Shown here piece after piece: positions 1 to 7,165 of a DNA stretch of 48,380 nt (its first letter is position 1; every line of letters starts with the position of its first letter). The notes under the pieces were generated by a model. The model had not been told where the DNA came from. It did no database searches and worked only from the letters and a program-made list of their open reading frames with translations. This DNA is from Candidatus Howiella intestinavium (GTDB lineage: Bacteria; Bacillota; Clostridia; Oscillospirales; Acutalibacteraceae): positions 1 to 48,380 of the forward strand of contig CAJFVX010000027.1 in assembly GCA_904420585.1 (NCBI GenBank), in the 5' to 3' direction. Both the position numbers and the translations under genes were made by a program.

Positions 1-430
<430 letters not shown>

Positions 431-445
431 ATTCCGTTACCTCGC

Positions 446-474
446 TCATATAAAATTGAAAAGCCGCATAGGCT
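446..474 (+). promoter_or_regulatory. Putative sigma-E promoter of the spoIIIA operon
   Basis: TCATATA (446-452) followed after 14 nt by CATAGGCT (467-474) resembles the sigma-E consensus (KMATATT, 14-15 nt, CATACAMT). spoIIIA is a sigma-E operon in Bacillus, so the location fits. The leader to the ATG at 596 would be about 115 nt. It lies just downstream of, and opposed to, the sigma-K-like promoter. Consensus match only. Confidence 0.45.
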
Positions 475-481
475 CCTACCG

Positions 482-509
482 TATTTTATGCAAGCCGTAC
501 TGCACGGGT
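482..509 (-). promoter_or_regulatory. Putative sigma-K promoter of the collagen-like gene
   Basis: Read on the minus strand, CATAAAATA (490-482) matches the sigma-K -10 consensus CATAnnnTA exactly. A CAC triplet whose AC lies 17 nt further upstream (509-508) matches the short sigma-K -35 element. The predicted start is near 475, about 45 nt before the ATG. This fits late mother-cell expression of a spore-surface protein. Prediction from consensus only. Confidence 0.5.
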
Positions 510-595
510 GCCGGAATCTTTCCTGTTCAGGTTCTAAAAAAGACAAGCCGTCACATATACATGGACAGAAGCCGATGGGAAAGGACGTGTGCTGC

Positions 596-1654
596 ATGAT
601 GGCGCAAAAAGGAAATGAAAGCCGTATTCGGCAGGTTCTGCCGGCCCTGAGCAGCCGTATCTGTGGGGTCTTGTCGGGGCTGGACAGCAATTTGACCGGG
701 GATATAACCGAAATCCGTCTTCGCTGCGGACAACCGGTGGTCTGCACCACAGCCGACGGCCCGGTCTTTCTTCCGCTCACCGGGGGGATTTGCCGTCTGC
801 CCCGGCCGGGGCTTTTATATGCTCAGCGGGAGGATTTGGAAGAAACCTTCCGCCGCATCTGCGAATATTCCGTTTACACCCATGAAAAAGAGGTATCGCA
901 GGGGTTTGTCACCCTGCGGGGCGGCCATCGGGCGGGGATTTGCGGCAGGGCCGTGATAGAGGAAGGACAGGTGCGTTCCATTCAGGAGATATGCGCCGTC
1001 AACATTCGAATCGCAAGGGAGGTCAAGGACGCCGCCGCCCCGCTTTTGCAGGGGATGCAAGCGGCGGGCGGCCTGCGGGTACTGCGGGAAGGGCTGCTGC
1101 TGGCGGGGCCGCCCGGAAGCGGCAAGACTACCCTGCTGCGGGATCTTGTCCGCCGGCTCTCCTCCGGCGCTCTGGGAACGCCGCTGCGCATCACGGTGGT
1201 GGACGAGCGTGGGGAAATCGGTGCCGTGTGGGAGGGTATCCCGCAAAATGATTTGGGACTTTGCACCGATATATTGACCGGCTGCCCCAAAGCCTTGGGG
1301 ATCGAGATGGCGGTGCGTTCCATGTCCCCCGAAATTGTGGCCTTTGACGAGCTGGGTACAAGGGAAGAGGCGGAGGCCGTCAGCCGCTGTCTGCACGCCG
1401 GCGCGGCGGCTCTGGCCACCATACACGCCGACAGCCCCGGCGCCCTGGCCCGGCGTCCCCAGGCGCTGCAGCTGTTCCGAAGCGGCGCTGTCAACCGGGT
1501 GGCCTTTTTGCCGGGTGTGGGACAAGCGCCCCTTTTCCTTAGTAAGGAGGATATCTATGCTGAAATGGCTGGGACTGCTGGCTTTGGCCGCAGCGGCGGC
1601 GGGCACAGGGCTGTTCTTCTCCGACCGGCTGCGCATGCGCACCGTACAGCTTGA
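596..1654 (+). CDS. spoIIIAA: Stage III sporulation protein AA (ATPase)
   Basis: SpoIIIAA is the ATPase of the SpoIIIA-SpoIIQ channel ('feeding tube') between mother cell and forespore, related to secretion ATPases of type II/IV systems. A Walker A (GPPGSGKTT, about residue 171) and a Walker B-like IVAFDELG are visible. I chose ATG 596 because AAAGGA at 580-585 is correctly spaced. The open frame reaches further upstream, but that part lies in the promoter/leader region and looks non-coding. The frame gives 352 aa, longer than usual for the family. Its last ~33 residues are read through the start of spoIIIAB, a 98-nt overlap, and show no family resemblance that I can see. First gene of a complete eight-gene spoIIIA operon. 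Confidence 0.92.
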   Translation: MMAQKGNESRIRQVLPALSSRICGVLSGLDSNLTGDITEIRLRCGQPVVCTTADGPVFLPLTGGICRLPRPGLLYAQREDLEETFRRICEYSVYTHEKEVSQGFVTLRGGHRAGICGRAVIEEGQVRSIQEICAVNIRIAREVKDAAAPLLQGMQAAGGLRVLREGLLLAGPPGSGKTTLLRDLVRRLSSGALGTPLRITVVDERGEIGAVWEGIPQNDLGLCTDILTGCPKALGIEMAVRSMSPEIVAFDELGTREEAEAVSRCLHAGAAALATIHADSPGALARRPQALQLFRSGAVNRVAFLPGVGQAPLFLSKEDIYAEMAGTAGFGRSGGGHRAVLLRPAAHAHRTA

Positions 1655-2078
1655 AGCGGCGCGTTTGTGGATTCTGGATATGGAAGCGGCTATCCGATAT
1701 ACCACCGCTCCCATACCCGCCCTGTTGGAAAAAATGGCGGGGGAGCAGGCTTACCGTTCCCTGTGGTTCCTGCCGGCGTTGGCCAAAGCCTGCCAGCCGG
1801 CCTCCGGTCAGTCGGCGGGCACGGCCCTGGAAGCCATATTCCGGCAGCGGCGCTTTTTGACCGACCGGCTGGCAGAGGGAGACCGGGACATCCTGCTTTC
1901 CTACGCCGGCCAGCTGGGATGCAGCGACCGGGACGGGCAGATCCGGCTCTGCAGCCTTTCGGCCGGCCGGCTGGAACGGCAGCTGGAAGAGGCCAGACGG
2001 GCCTACGCGGAAAAGGGGCGGCTTTACAGCCTCTTGGGTGTTTTTGCCGGGGCGGCCCTGGTGCTCTTTTTTATTTAA
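1557..2078 (+). CDS. spoIIIAB: Stage III sporulation protein AB
   Basis: A 173-aa protein with an N-terminal membrane segment (LKWLGLLALAAAAAGTGLFF), a helical cytoplasmic middle (LEAARLWILDMEAAIRYT, LERQLEEARRAYAEKG) and a C-terminal hydrophobic anchor (LLGVFAGAALVLFFI). This is the layout of SpoIIIAB, which resembles GspF-type platform proteins. An excellent SD, AAGGAGG at about 1543, lies 7 nt before ATG 1557, so this start is secure even though it lies inside the 3' end of the spoIIIAA frame. Second gene of the operon. Confidence 0.93.
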   Translation: MLKWLGLLALAAAAAGTGLFFSDRLRMRTVQLEAARLWILDMEAAIRYTTAPIPALLEKMAGEQAYRSLWFLPALAKACQPASGQSAGTALEAIFRQRRFLTDRLAEGDRDILLSYAGQLGCSDRDGQIRLCSLSAGRLERQLEEARRAYAEKGRLYSLLGVFAGAALVLFFI

Positions 2079-2107
2079 GCCGGTTATGGATAGGATGGTG
2101 AAGCAGG

Positions 2108-2302
2108 ATGGATGTGAATTTTATATTCCGAATCGCCGCAATCGGCATCATAGTGGCCGTACTGAACCAGGTACTGATTCGCTCGGGCCGGGAAGAGCAG
2201 GCCATGATGACCACTTTGGCGGGATTGGTGGTGGTACTGCTGATGGTGGTCACCGAAATCAGCAGCCTTTTTGACACCATCAAATCTCTCTTCGACCTGT
2301 AG
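2108..2302 (+). CDS. spoIIIAC: Stage III sporulation protein AC
   Basis: A 64-aa protein with two hydrophobic segments separated by a short charged loop (RSGREEQ). This is typical of SpoIIIAC, a small membrane subunit of the mother-cell side of the SpoIIIA channel. It starts at ATG 2108 after a purine-rich stretch and ends 2 nt before spoIIIAD, which suggests translational coupling. Function assigned from family and operon position. Confidence 0.92.
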   Translation: MDVNFIFRIAAIGIIVAVLNQVLIRSGREEQAMMTTLAGLVVVLLMVVTEISSLFDTIKSLFDL

Positions 2303-2304
2303 CC

Positions 2305-2700
2305 ATGGGCGGGGTTTCCATAGCCGTCATCACCGCTTTCGGCTTGATAGCGGCCTTCCTGGCGGTGATTCTGCACCAATATAAGCCGGAATACGCCATG
2401 CTGCTGGCCGCCGGGGCGGGATGCGGGATTCTGTTTCTGCTGTTGTCGGCCTTTTCCCCGGCCATCGAACAGCTGCAAGCCCTTTTGGGGAGGGCCGGTC
2501 TCTCCATGGCCTATTTCAAAATCCTGTTAAAAGGGCTGGGGATATGCTATCTGTCCCAGTTTGCAGGAGATCTATGCCGGGACGCGGGACAAACCTCTCT
2601 GGCCGGCAAGGTGGAGCTGGCCGGCAAGCTGTCGGTGGTGCTGCTGGCCCTTCCGGTGGCCATGGACATAACCGAATGGATATTCACCCTTTTGGAATAG
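2305..2700 (+). CDS. spoIIIAD: Stage III sporulation protein AD
   Basis: A 131-aa polytopic membrane protein with hydrophobic stretches at both ends and in the middle (AVITAFGLIAAFLAVIL, AMLLAAGAGCGILFLLL, LSVVLLALPVAMDI). Length and the closing ITEWIFTLLE fit SpoIIIAD, a membrane component of the channel complex. It begins 3 nt after the spoIIIAC stop and abuts spoIIIAE. Confidence 0.92.
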   Translation: MGGVSIAVITAFGLIAAFLAVILHQYKPEYAMLLAAGAGCGILFLLLSAFSPAIEQLQALLGRAGLSMAYFKILLKGLGICYLSQFAGDLCRDAGQTSLAGKVELAGKLSVVLLALPVAMDITEWIFTLLE

Positions 2701-2734
2701 GATGAAGGGGAAAAACGGCCGGGAGGGCTGGATT

Positions 2735-3883
2735 GTGAAAAGGTGGATTGTAGTATGCATCGGCTTGGCCTGGGTCCTTTTCTGCCCGCTCTTTACTGCC
2801 CGGGCGGATACGGATGCCGAATCCAGGCAGCCTGCCGATATTTACGCGGAACAGTACGACGCCAGCGGTGCAGATCAGCTGGAGGAGGCCCTTCCGGAGG
2901 AGACGCGGGAATGGCTGGAAAGCTGGGGCCTGGACCCCTCCGACCCCGCGTCGGCGTCCGGCCTGTCGGTGGGCAACGCCTGGGAAATGATAAAAAGCTT
3001 TGTGACAGAGGGTGGGCAGAAGCCCCTGGCCGCATCGGCGGCCGCCGCAGCTGTCATCCTGCTCTGCGCCCTTTTCAGCGGGGCCGGCAGCGGCCTGCGG
3101 GGCCAGGAAATGGAGGGAACCTTCTCCTATGTCTCCACCCTGGCCGTGGGAGGCATTGTGCTGCGGCCCATGCTAACGGCCATTACGGGAACTATCAGCG
3201 CCATTCAAGGCTGTTCGGTCTTCATGCTGGCCTTTGTGCCCGTCTATGCCGCCATCCTGATATCGGCCGGAAAGCCGCTGACCGCCGCCGGATTCCAGCC
3301 GCTGCTGCTGGGAGCCTCCCAGGTGGTGGGGCAGGCCGCTGCCTTTATCCTGACCCCTCTCACCGGCGTCTATCTTTCGGTGAGCATGGCCTCGGCCGTG
3401 GCGCCGGGGCTGAAAACCGAAGGGCTCTGTGAAGGCGTGCGCAAGGCGGTCACCTGGAGCCTCTCTTTGGCCATGACCCTTTTTACCGGCCTGCTGGGTA
3501 TCCAGACGGCCATCCAGGGCTCGGCGGACAGCCTGGCCATGAAGACCTCCCGTTTTTTGGCCGGCACCTTTGTGCCGGTGGTGGGCGCGTCGGTCAGCGA
3601 GGCTCTTGGGACGGTGCAGTCATGCCTGGGTGTGCTGAAATCCACGGTGGGCATCTACGCCGTGGCGGCCCTGGCCTGCCTGCTGCTGCCGGTGCTGCTG
3701 GAACTGTGTATATGGCGGCTGGCGCTGTATGTCCTTTCCTCTCTCTGCGACCTGTTCGGACTGGGGGCCGCCGCTGCCTTTCTGCGGGCGGTCAGCGGCG
3801 CTGCAGGGCTTCTGACGGCCATCTGCCTGTGCGTAGGGCTGTTATTTATCATATCGGCGGCTGTAGTGGCCCTGGCCGGCTGA
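2735..3883 (+). CDS. spoIIIAE: Stage III sporulation protein AE
   Basis: A 382-aa protein with an N-terminal signal-like segment (KRWIVVCIGLAWVLFCPL, then ARAD), an acidic extracytoplasmic stretch, and several C-terminal membrane segments. This is the SpoIIIAE layout, the largest membrane subunit of the spoIIIA machinery. I prefer GTG 2735 because GGGAGG lies 8 nt upstream and the product then starts directly at the signal sequence. An in-frame ATG at 2702, one base after the spoIIIAD stop, would add 11 polar residues but has a weaker SD. Confidence 0.9.
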   Translation: MKRWIVVCIGLAWVLFCPLFTARADTDAESRQPADIYAEQYDASGADQLEEALPEETREWLESWGLDPSDPASASGLSVGNAWEMIKSFVTEGGQKPLAASAAAAAVILLCALFSGAGSGLRGQEMEGTFSYVSTLAVGGIVLRPMLTAITGTISAIQGCSVFMLAFVPVYAAILISAGKPLTAAGFQPLLLGASQVVGQAAAFILTPLTGVYLSVSMASAVAPGLKTEGLCEGVRKAVTWSLSLAMTLFTGLLGIQTAIQGSADSLAMKTSRFLAGTFVPVVGASVSEALGTVQSCLGVLKSTVGIYAVAALACLLLPVLLELCIWRLALYVLSSLCDLFGLGAAAAFLRAVSGAAGLLTAICLCVGLLFIISAAVVALAG

Positions 3884-3896
3884 AAGGAGGAACCGT

Positions 3897-4385
3897 ATGG
3901 ATGCCATAAAAAGTATGGCCATGGCCTTCTGCGGGGCGGCTGTGGCGGCGGGGGTTGTATCCATGCTCCTGCCAAACGGGAAAATGGAGAAGGTTATGCG
4001 TATGCTGCTGGGCTTCTTCTTAATCGCCGCCGTCCTTTCCCCGGTTATGGGGGCCGATGAAATCAACTGGAGCCTGCCAGCCTCCGCGTCGGCCGACGGG
4101 GAGGCAGCTGCTTCCGCCCTTAGCCAGACGGTGGCCGACCAGGAACTGCAGGTCGTAAAAGATACCCTGTCCGGGCAGATTACGGGGATGCTGGAGGGCT
4201 TGGGCATTTTTGGCGCGGAAGTTGTCCTGGACATGGATATTGACGAGGCTGGCCGCATATCTATTAGGCAGACAGAGGTTTACCTGCCGGCCGGAACGGG
4301 AAAGGATCCCCAGGCGGTGCAGGTGAGCCTGCGGGACAGCTTGGGAATAGAAGCGGAGGTGTATGGGGACGGAGAGATAAAATAA
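3897..4385 (+). CDS. spoIIIAF: Stage III sporulation protein AF
   Basis: A 162-aa protein with two N-terminal membrane helices (AMAFCGAAVAAGVVSMLL and MRMLLGFFLIAAVLSPVM) followed by a soluble domain. This layout matches SpoIIIAF, whose soluble part has a ring-building fold related to secretion-system proteins. Strong SD (AAAGGAGG) before ATG 3897. It lies between spoIIIAE and spoIIIAG in canonical order. Confidence 0.9.
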   Translation: MDAIKSMAMAFCGAAVAAGVVSMLLPNGKMEKVMRMLLGFFLIAAVLSPVMGADEINWSLPASASADGEAAASALSQTVADQELQVVKDTLSGQITGMLEGLGIFGAEVVLDMDIDEAGRISIRQTEVYLPAGTGKDPQAVQVSLRDSLGIEAEVYGDGEIK

Positions 4386-4404
4386 AGGAGAGCGAGGCGC
4401 TTTT

Positions 4405-4989
4405 ATGGGATTCGACCATGTATTTTGCGGAATCAAAAAGCTGTTTAAGGGAGAGAAAGCTGCAAAAGCCCTGATAATCGCGGGAATTGTGGGAATTGTC
4501 CTGATTTTCCTCTCCACATTCCTGGAGGACACACCCGAAAAAACCACCCAAACGGCGACAGAATCCGATGCGGCGGGCGCAGCCGAGGATTACAGCACCA
4601 TGCTGGAAGAAGAACTCAGCGCCCTGGTGGCGGACATCACGGCCAGCCCCAACGTGCGGGTTTTTGTAACGCTGGAATCGGGTACGGAATATGTCTACGC
4701 CAACGAAATCAAGCAGGGCACCGACGTGGTGGAGGATACCCAGAATGACAGCGGCAAAAAGGTGCAGCAGAAGGACAGCACCGAGCAGAATTATATATTG
4801 GTGGAGGATGCCGACGGCCGTCAGACCGCCCTGCTGGTAACCGAGCGCACCCCTAAGGTACAGGGGGTAACGGTAGTCTGCGATAAAGGGGATCGGCCCG
4901 AGGTGGCCGAGAAGATAACCGACGCCATCACCACCGCCCTGCATATTACCTCCCGGCGGGTCTGCGTCACCGGCCGGGCCGCATCCTAA
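4405..4989 (+). CDS. spoIIIAG: Stage III sporulation protein AG
   Basis: A 194-aa protein with a short cytoplasmic N-terminus, one membrane helix (ALIIAGIVGIVLIFLSTF) and an extracytoplasmic domain. In Bacillus, SpoIIIAG forms a large ring in the intermembrane space between mother cell and forespore. The domain shows the expected ring-building pattern (VRVFVTLESGTEYVYANE, VQGVTVVCDKGDRPEVAEKI). An AGGAGAGCGAGG stretch precedes ATG 4405. Confidence 0.92.
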   Translation: MGFDHVFCGIKKLFKGEKAAKALIIAGIVGIVLIFLSTFLEDTPEKTTQTATESDAAGAAEDYSTMLEEELSALVADITASPNVRVFVTLESGTEYVYANEIKQGTDVVEDTQNDSGKKVQQKDSTEQNYILVEDADGRQTALLVTERTPKVQGVTVVCDKGDRPEVAEKITDAITTALHITSRRVCVTGRAAS

Positions 4990-5030
4990 CCCAAGGTTAC
5001 ATTCATACGAAACAAAGGAGGAAACCAAAA

Positions 5031-5639
5031 ATGAAAAAGGGTTCTATCATAGGAAAGCGCCAGATTGTCCTGGCTGTACTGGTGGCGGCGCTGGGCGTTG
5101 CGGTCTGGCTGAATATGAAATACGCTTCCACCGACGGCGGCTTCGACGTCACCGGCGCCTTAAATTCCTCCAAATACCTGGGGGATGCCCAGTACGTCAA
5201 CAATGCCAGCGTGGAGCAATCCACCGAAAGCGTCACAACCTCCGCAGCAGACGGGGAATCCACGGCCCAGACCACCGCTGCGGCCGAGGACGATTATTTC
5301 GCCGAAGCTAGGGAAAACCGGGAAAACACCCGCAAGGAGGCCCTGGAGCTGATACAGGATACCCTGTCCGACGCCCAGGCCGATTCGGCCGCCAAGGAAC
5401 AGGCGGTGGAGCAGGCGGCGGCAATCGCCAGCCGGATGGATAAGGAGGCCGCCATTGAGAATCTGCTCAAGGCCAAGGATTTCGCCGACGCCCTGGTCAT
5501 GATAGGGGACAGCGACGTAAACGTGGTGGTCAAGGCCGAAGGGGAGCTTATCAGCAGCCAGACCATGCAGATTCAGGACGCCGTCCAATCCCAGACCGAT
5601 GTGGAACTGGATCATATTAAAATTGTTTCGGTAAAATAG
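5031..5639 (+). CDS. spoIIIAH: Stage III sporulation protein AH
   Basis: A 202-aa protein with an N-terminal membrane anchor (IVLAVLVAALGVAVWL), a Ser/Thr/Ala-rich linker (about residues 60-90) and a C-terminal domain (FADALVMIGDSDVNVVVKAE). That pattern is characteristic of SpoIIIAH, which in Bacillus docks with forespore SpoIIQ across the intermembrane space. SD AAAGGAGG before ATG 5031. Last gene of the spoIIIA operon. No spoIIQ-like gene is visible in the window. Confidence 0.92.
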   Translation: MKKGSIIGKRQIVLAVLVAALGVAVWLNMKYASTDGGFDVTGALNSSKYLGDAQYVNNASVEQSTESVTTSAADGESTAQTTAAAEDDYFAEARENRENTRKEALELIQDTLSDAQADSAAKEQAVEQAAAIASRMDKEAAIENLLKAKDFADALVMIGDSDVNVVVKAEGELISSQTMQIQDAVQSQTDVELDHIKIVSVK

Positions 5640-5667
5640 TTGTGCCGGCGGCAGATTGTGGTATAAT
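5640..5667 (+). promoter_or_regulatory. Putative sigma-A promoter of the Asp23 gene
   Basis: TTGTGC (5640-5645), 16 nt, then a perfect TATAAT (5662-5667), right after the spoIIIAH stop. It would give the Asp23 gene vegetative transcription independent of the sporulation operon. The -35 is imperfect; the -10 is strong. Confidence 0.5.
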
Positions 5668-5670
5668 AGA

Positions 5671-5696
5671 AATACATACCGACGCATGTATGTATT
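5671..5696. repeat. Inverted repeat at the Asp23 transcription start
   Basis: AATACATAC (5671-5679) and GTATGTATT (5688-5696) are perfect 9-bp complements around an 8-nt spacer. The repeat begins 4 nt after the -10 TATAAT, so it covers the expected start site. It could be an operator or a 5' RNA hairpin. There is no T-tract of terminator type beyond TATTTT. Confidence 0.6.
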
Positions 5697-5732
5697 TTGC
5701 CGGCACACAGCCGGAGCAAGGAAGGTGCAGCC

Positions 5733-6095
5733 ATGCAGATGAAAAACACCAAGGGCGTAGGCGGGCTTATTATCACCGAGGAGGTTCTGGTCAAAATGGC
5801 CAGCACAGCGGCGTTGGAGGTGGCCGGCGTAGCGGGCATGACCGCGCTGCCGGCGGAGAAAACCGGCATTTTGTCCAAGGTTGTGCCTCCCAAGGCGGTA
5901 AGGGTCTCCACCAAGGACAATGAGGTGGTCATCGATTTGTACATCGCGGTCAAGCGGGATGTGCGCATCACCGATGTGGCCGAGGCGGTGCAGAAAAACG
6001 TCAAGGAAACCGTCCAGAATATGACCGGCAACGCCGTGACCAAGGTCAACGTGCATATTGCCGACATCCAGTTTGAGGAGGCGGCGGGCCAGTAA
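5733..6095 (+). CDS. Asp23/Gls24 family envelope stress response protein
   Basis: A 120-aa protein of the Asp23 (alkaline shock protein) family. Visible family features are GGLIITEEVLVKMASTAALE near the N-terminus, VSTKDNEVVIDLYIAVKRD in the middle and VTKVNVHIADIQFE at the end. I chose ATG 5733 because GGAAGG lies about 8 nt upstream; the frame is open further up but lies in the promoter region. Members are cytoplasmic, some membrane-tethered through partners, and are linked to envelope homeostasis. In many Clostridia an asp23 gene is followed by nusB. Here a terminator and an unrelated AraC gene follow. Confidence 0.9.
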   Translation: MQMKNTKGVGGLIITEEVLVKMASTAALEVAGVAGMTALPAEKTGILSKVVPPKAVRVSTKDNEVVIDLYIAVKRDVRITDVAEAVQKNVKETVQNMTGNAVTKVNVHIADIQFEEAAGQ

Positions 6096-6121
6096 TTGCC
6101 GCCGGTACCGACGCAAAACAA

Positions 6122-6169
6122 AATCCCAGCCGATGAACCGGGGTGCGGTTCCGTCGGCTGGGATTTTTT
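6122..6169. terminator. Bidirectional terminator between asp23 and araC-type gene
   Basis: AATCCCAGCCGA (6122-6133) pairs with TCGGCTGGGATT (6154-6165), followed by more T residues on the plus strand; A residues before the stem give a U-tract for the minus strand. It serves both converging genes. Confidence 0.88.
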
Positions 6170-6178
6170 CGCAGATAT

Positions 6179-6994
6179 TTACTTTTTGTTGGTATGGATA
6201 TTGACATAGGTCTCCCGGTACTGCCGGGGCGTGATGCCCTCGTGGTACTTGAACATCTTCAAAAAAAGGTTGTAATCCTCAATTCCCAGCATGGGGGGGA
6301 TGGCCTTTAAGGGATAGTCCCCGCTGAGAATCAGGGCCTTGGCCTTGCTCATTTTGACCGTATCGATGTACTTTTTGATACCCATATTGCAGTCCTTTTT
6401 GAAAATGCGGGTCAGGTAATCCCGGTTGTAGCCAAAACGCTGCTCGATGTCCTCCAGCGTGATAGGGCGGTCGTAGTGGACGCGGATCCATTCCTGGATT
6501 TCCTTTATCAGGGCGCTTCCCTTTCCGCTGTTCTGGGACTGGGAGAGCAGAACCTCCACAACCGCCAGCCGCAGCAGATAGCCCTGGCAGGCGGCGGGAT
6601 AGGTGGGGGTATTGCAGTAATGAAGCAGCTGCTTGAAAAGGATGCGCATATTGCTGTCGTTTAAAACCGCGGCTCGGGAGGAGGCGGTCTTTGGGGGCGG
6701 TGGGCCTTCAAAGTCAAAATGCACCCAGTAAAAGGAAATCTTTTCTGTGGAAGGGGAGAGGCCCCGGTGCTCGATTCCGGGCCGCAGAAAGAGCGCATCC
6801 CCCTGCCGCAGGGTATAAACGGTCTCTTCCTCGGCGATTTGAAAGCTGCCCTGCATGACAAAAATCAGCTCAAAGCTGTTGATGACGCGGGTGGGGTGAA
6901 TCCATTTTCCGTCCGAAATAAACAGGCCGGCCGAGACCACGTGCAGGGGTGCGTTCAAAAAATCTTGCATGTTGAACATATCGGAAAATCTCAC
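6179..6994 (-). CDS. AraC family transcriptional regulator
   Basis: A 271-aa protein. The N-terminal half is a cupin-like sensor domain (FVMQGSFQIAEEETVYTLRQ, then GDALFLRPGIEHRG). The C-terminal ~100 residues form an AraC double helix-turn-helix (ITLEDIEQRFGYNRDYLTRI and a second unit ending in GITPRQYRETY). Such proteins usually sense a sugar and activate a neighbouring gene. Here the divergent neighbour is a secreted arabinofuranosidase-like enzyme, the likely target. The frame begins at GTG 6994; ATG 6979 is an alternative, and neither has a strong SD. A TTGATT/TACAAT promoter lies upstream. Confidence 0.88.
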   Translation of the reverse strand: MRFSDMFNMQDFLNAPLHVVSAGLFISDGKWIHPTRVINSFELIFVMQGSFQIAEEETVYTLRQGDALFLRPGIEHRGLSPSTEKISFYWVHFDFEGPPPPKTASSRAAVLNDSNMRILFKQLLHYCNTPTYPAACQGYLLRLAVVEVLLSQSQNSGKGSALIKEIQEWIRVHYDRPITLEDIEQRFGYNRDYLTRIFKKDCNMGIKKYIDTVKMSKAKALILSGDYPLKAIPPMLGIEDYNLFLKMFKYHEGITPRQYRETYVNIHTNKK

Positions 6995-7040
6995 TTTTTA
7001 TAATGTTTTTTGAATTGTTTTTCGCCGGTTGCCTATGTAT

Positions 7041-7069
7041 ATTGTAGTATAGACGGCCGGAAAAATCAA
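7041..7069 (-). promoter_or_regulatory. Putative promoter of the AraC-type gene
   Basis: On the minus strand TTGATT (7069-7064), 17 nt, TACAAT (7046-7041). It lies in the 171-bp region shared with the divergent GH127 gene. On the plus strand only weaker candidates are seen for the enzyme gene (for example TTGTTT 7015, 17 nt, TATATT 7038). That would suit a promoter needing an activator. Confidence 0.5.
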
Positions 7070-7165
7070 GAAAGCTGTAAATTTTACTGGGAAATATGCC
7101 CCTGTTTCAGGGACATGCACAGGAGAAAATCCAGCTTTACATCACAGGGAGAAAGGATGTTCCAC

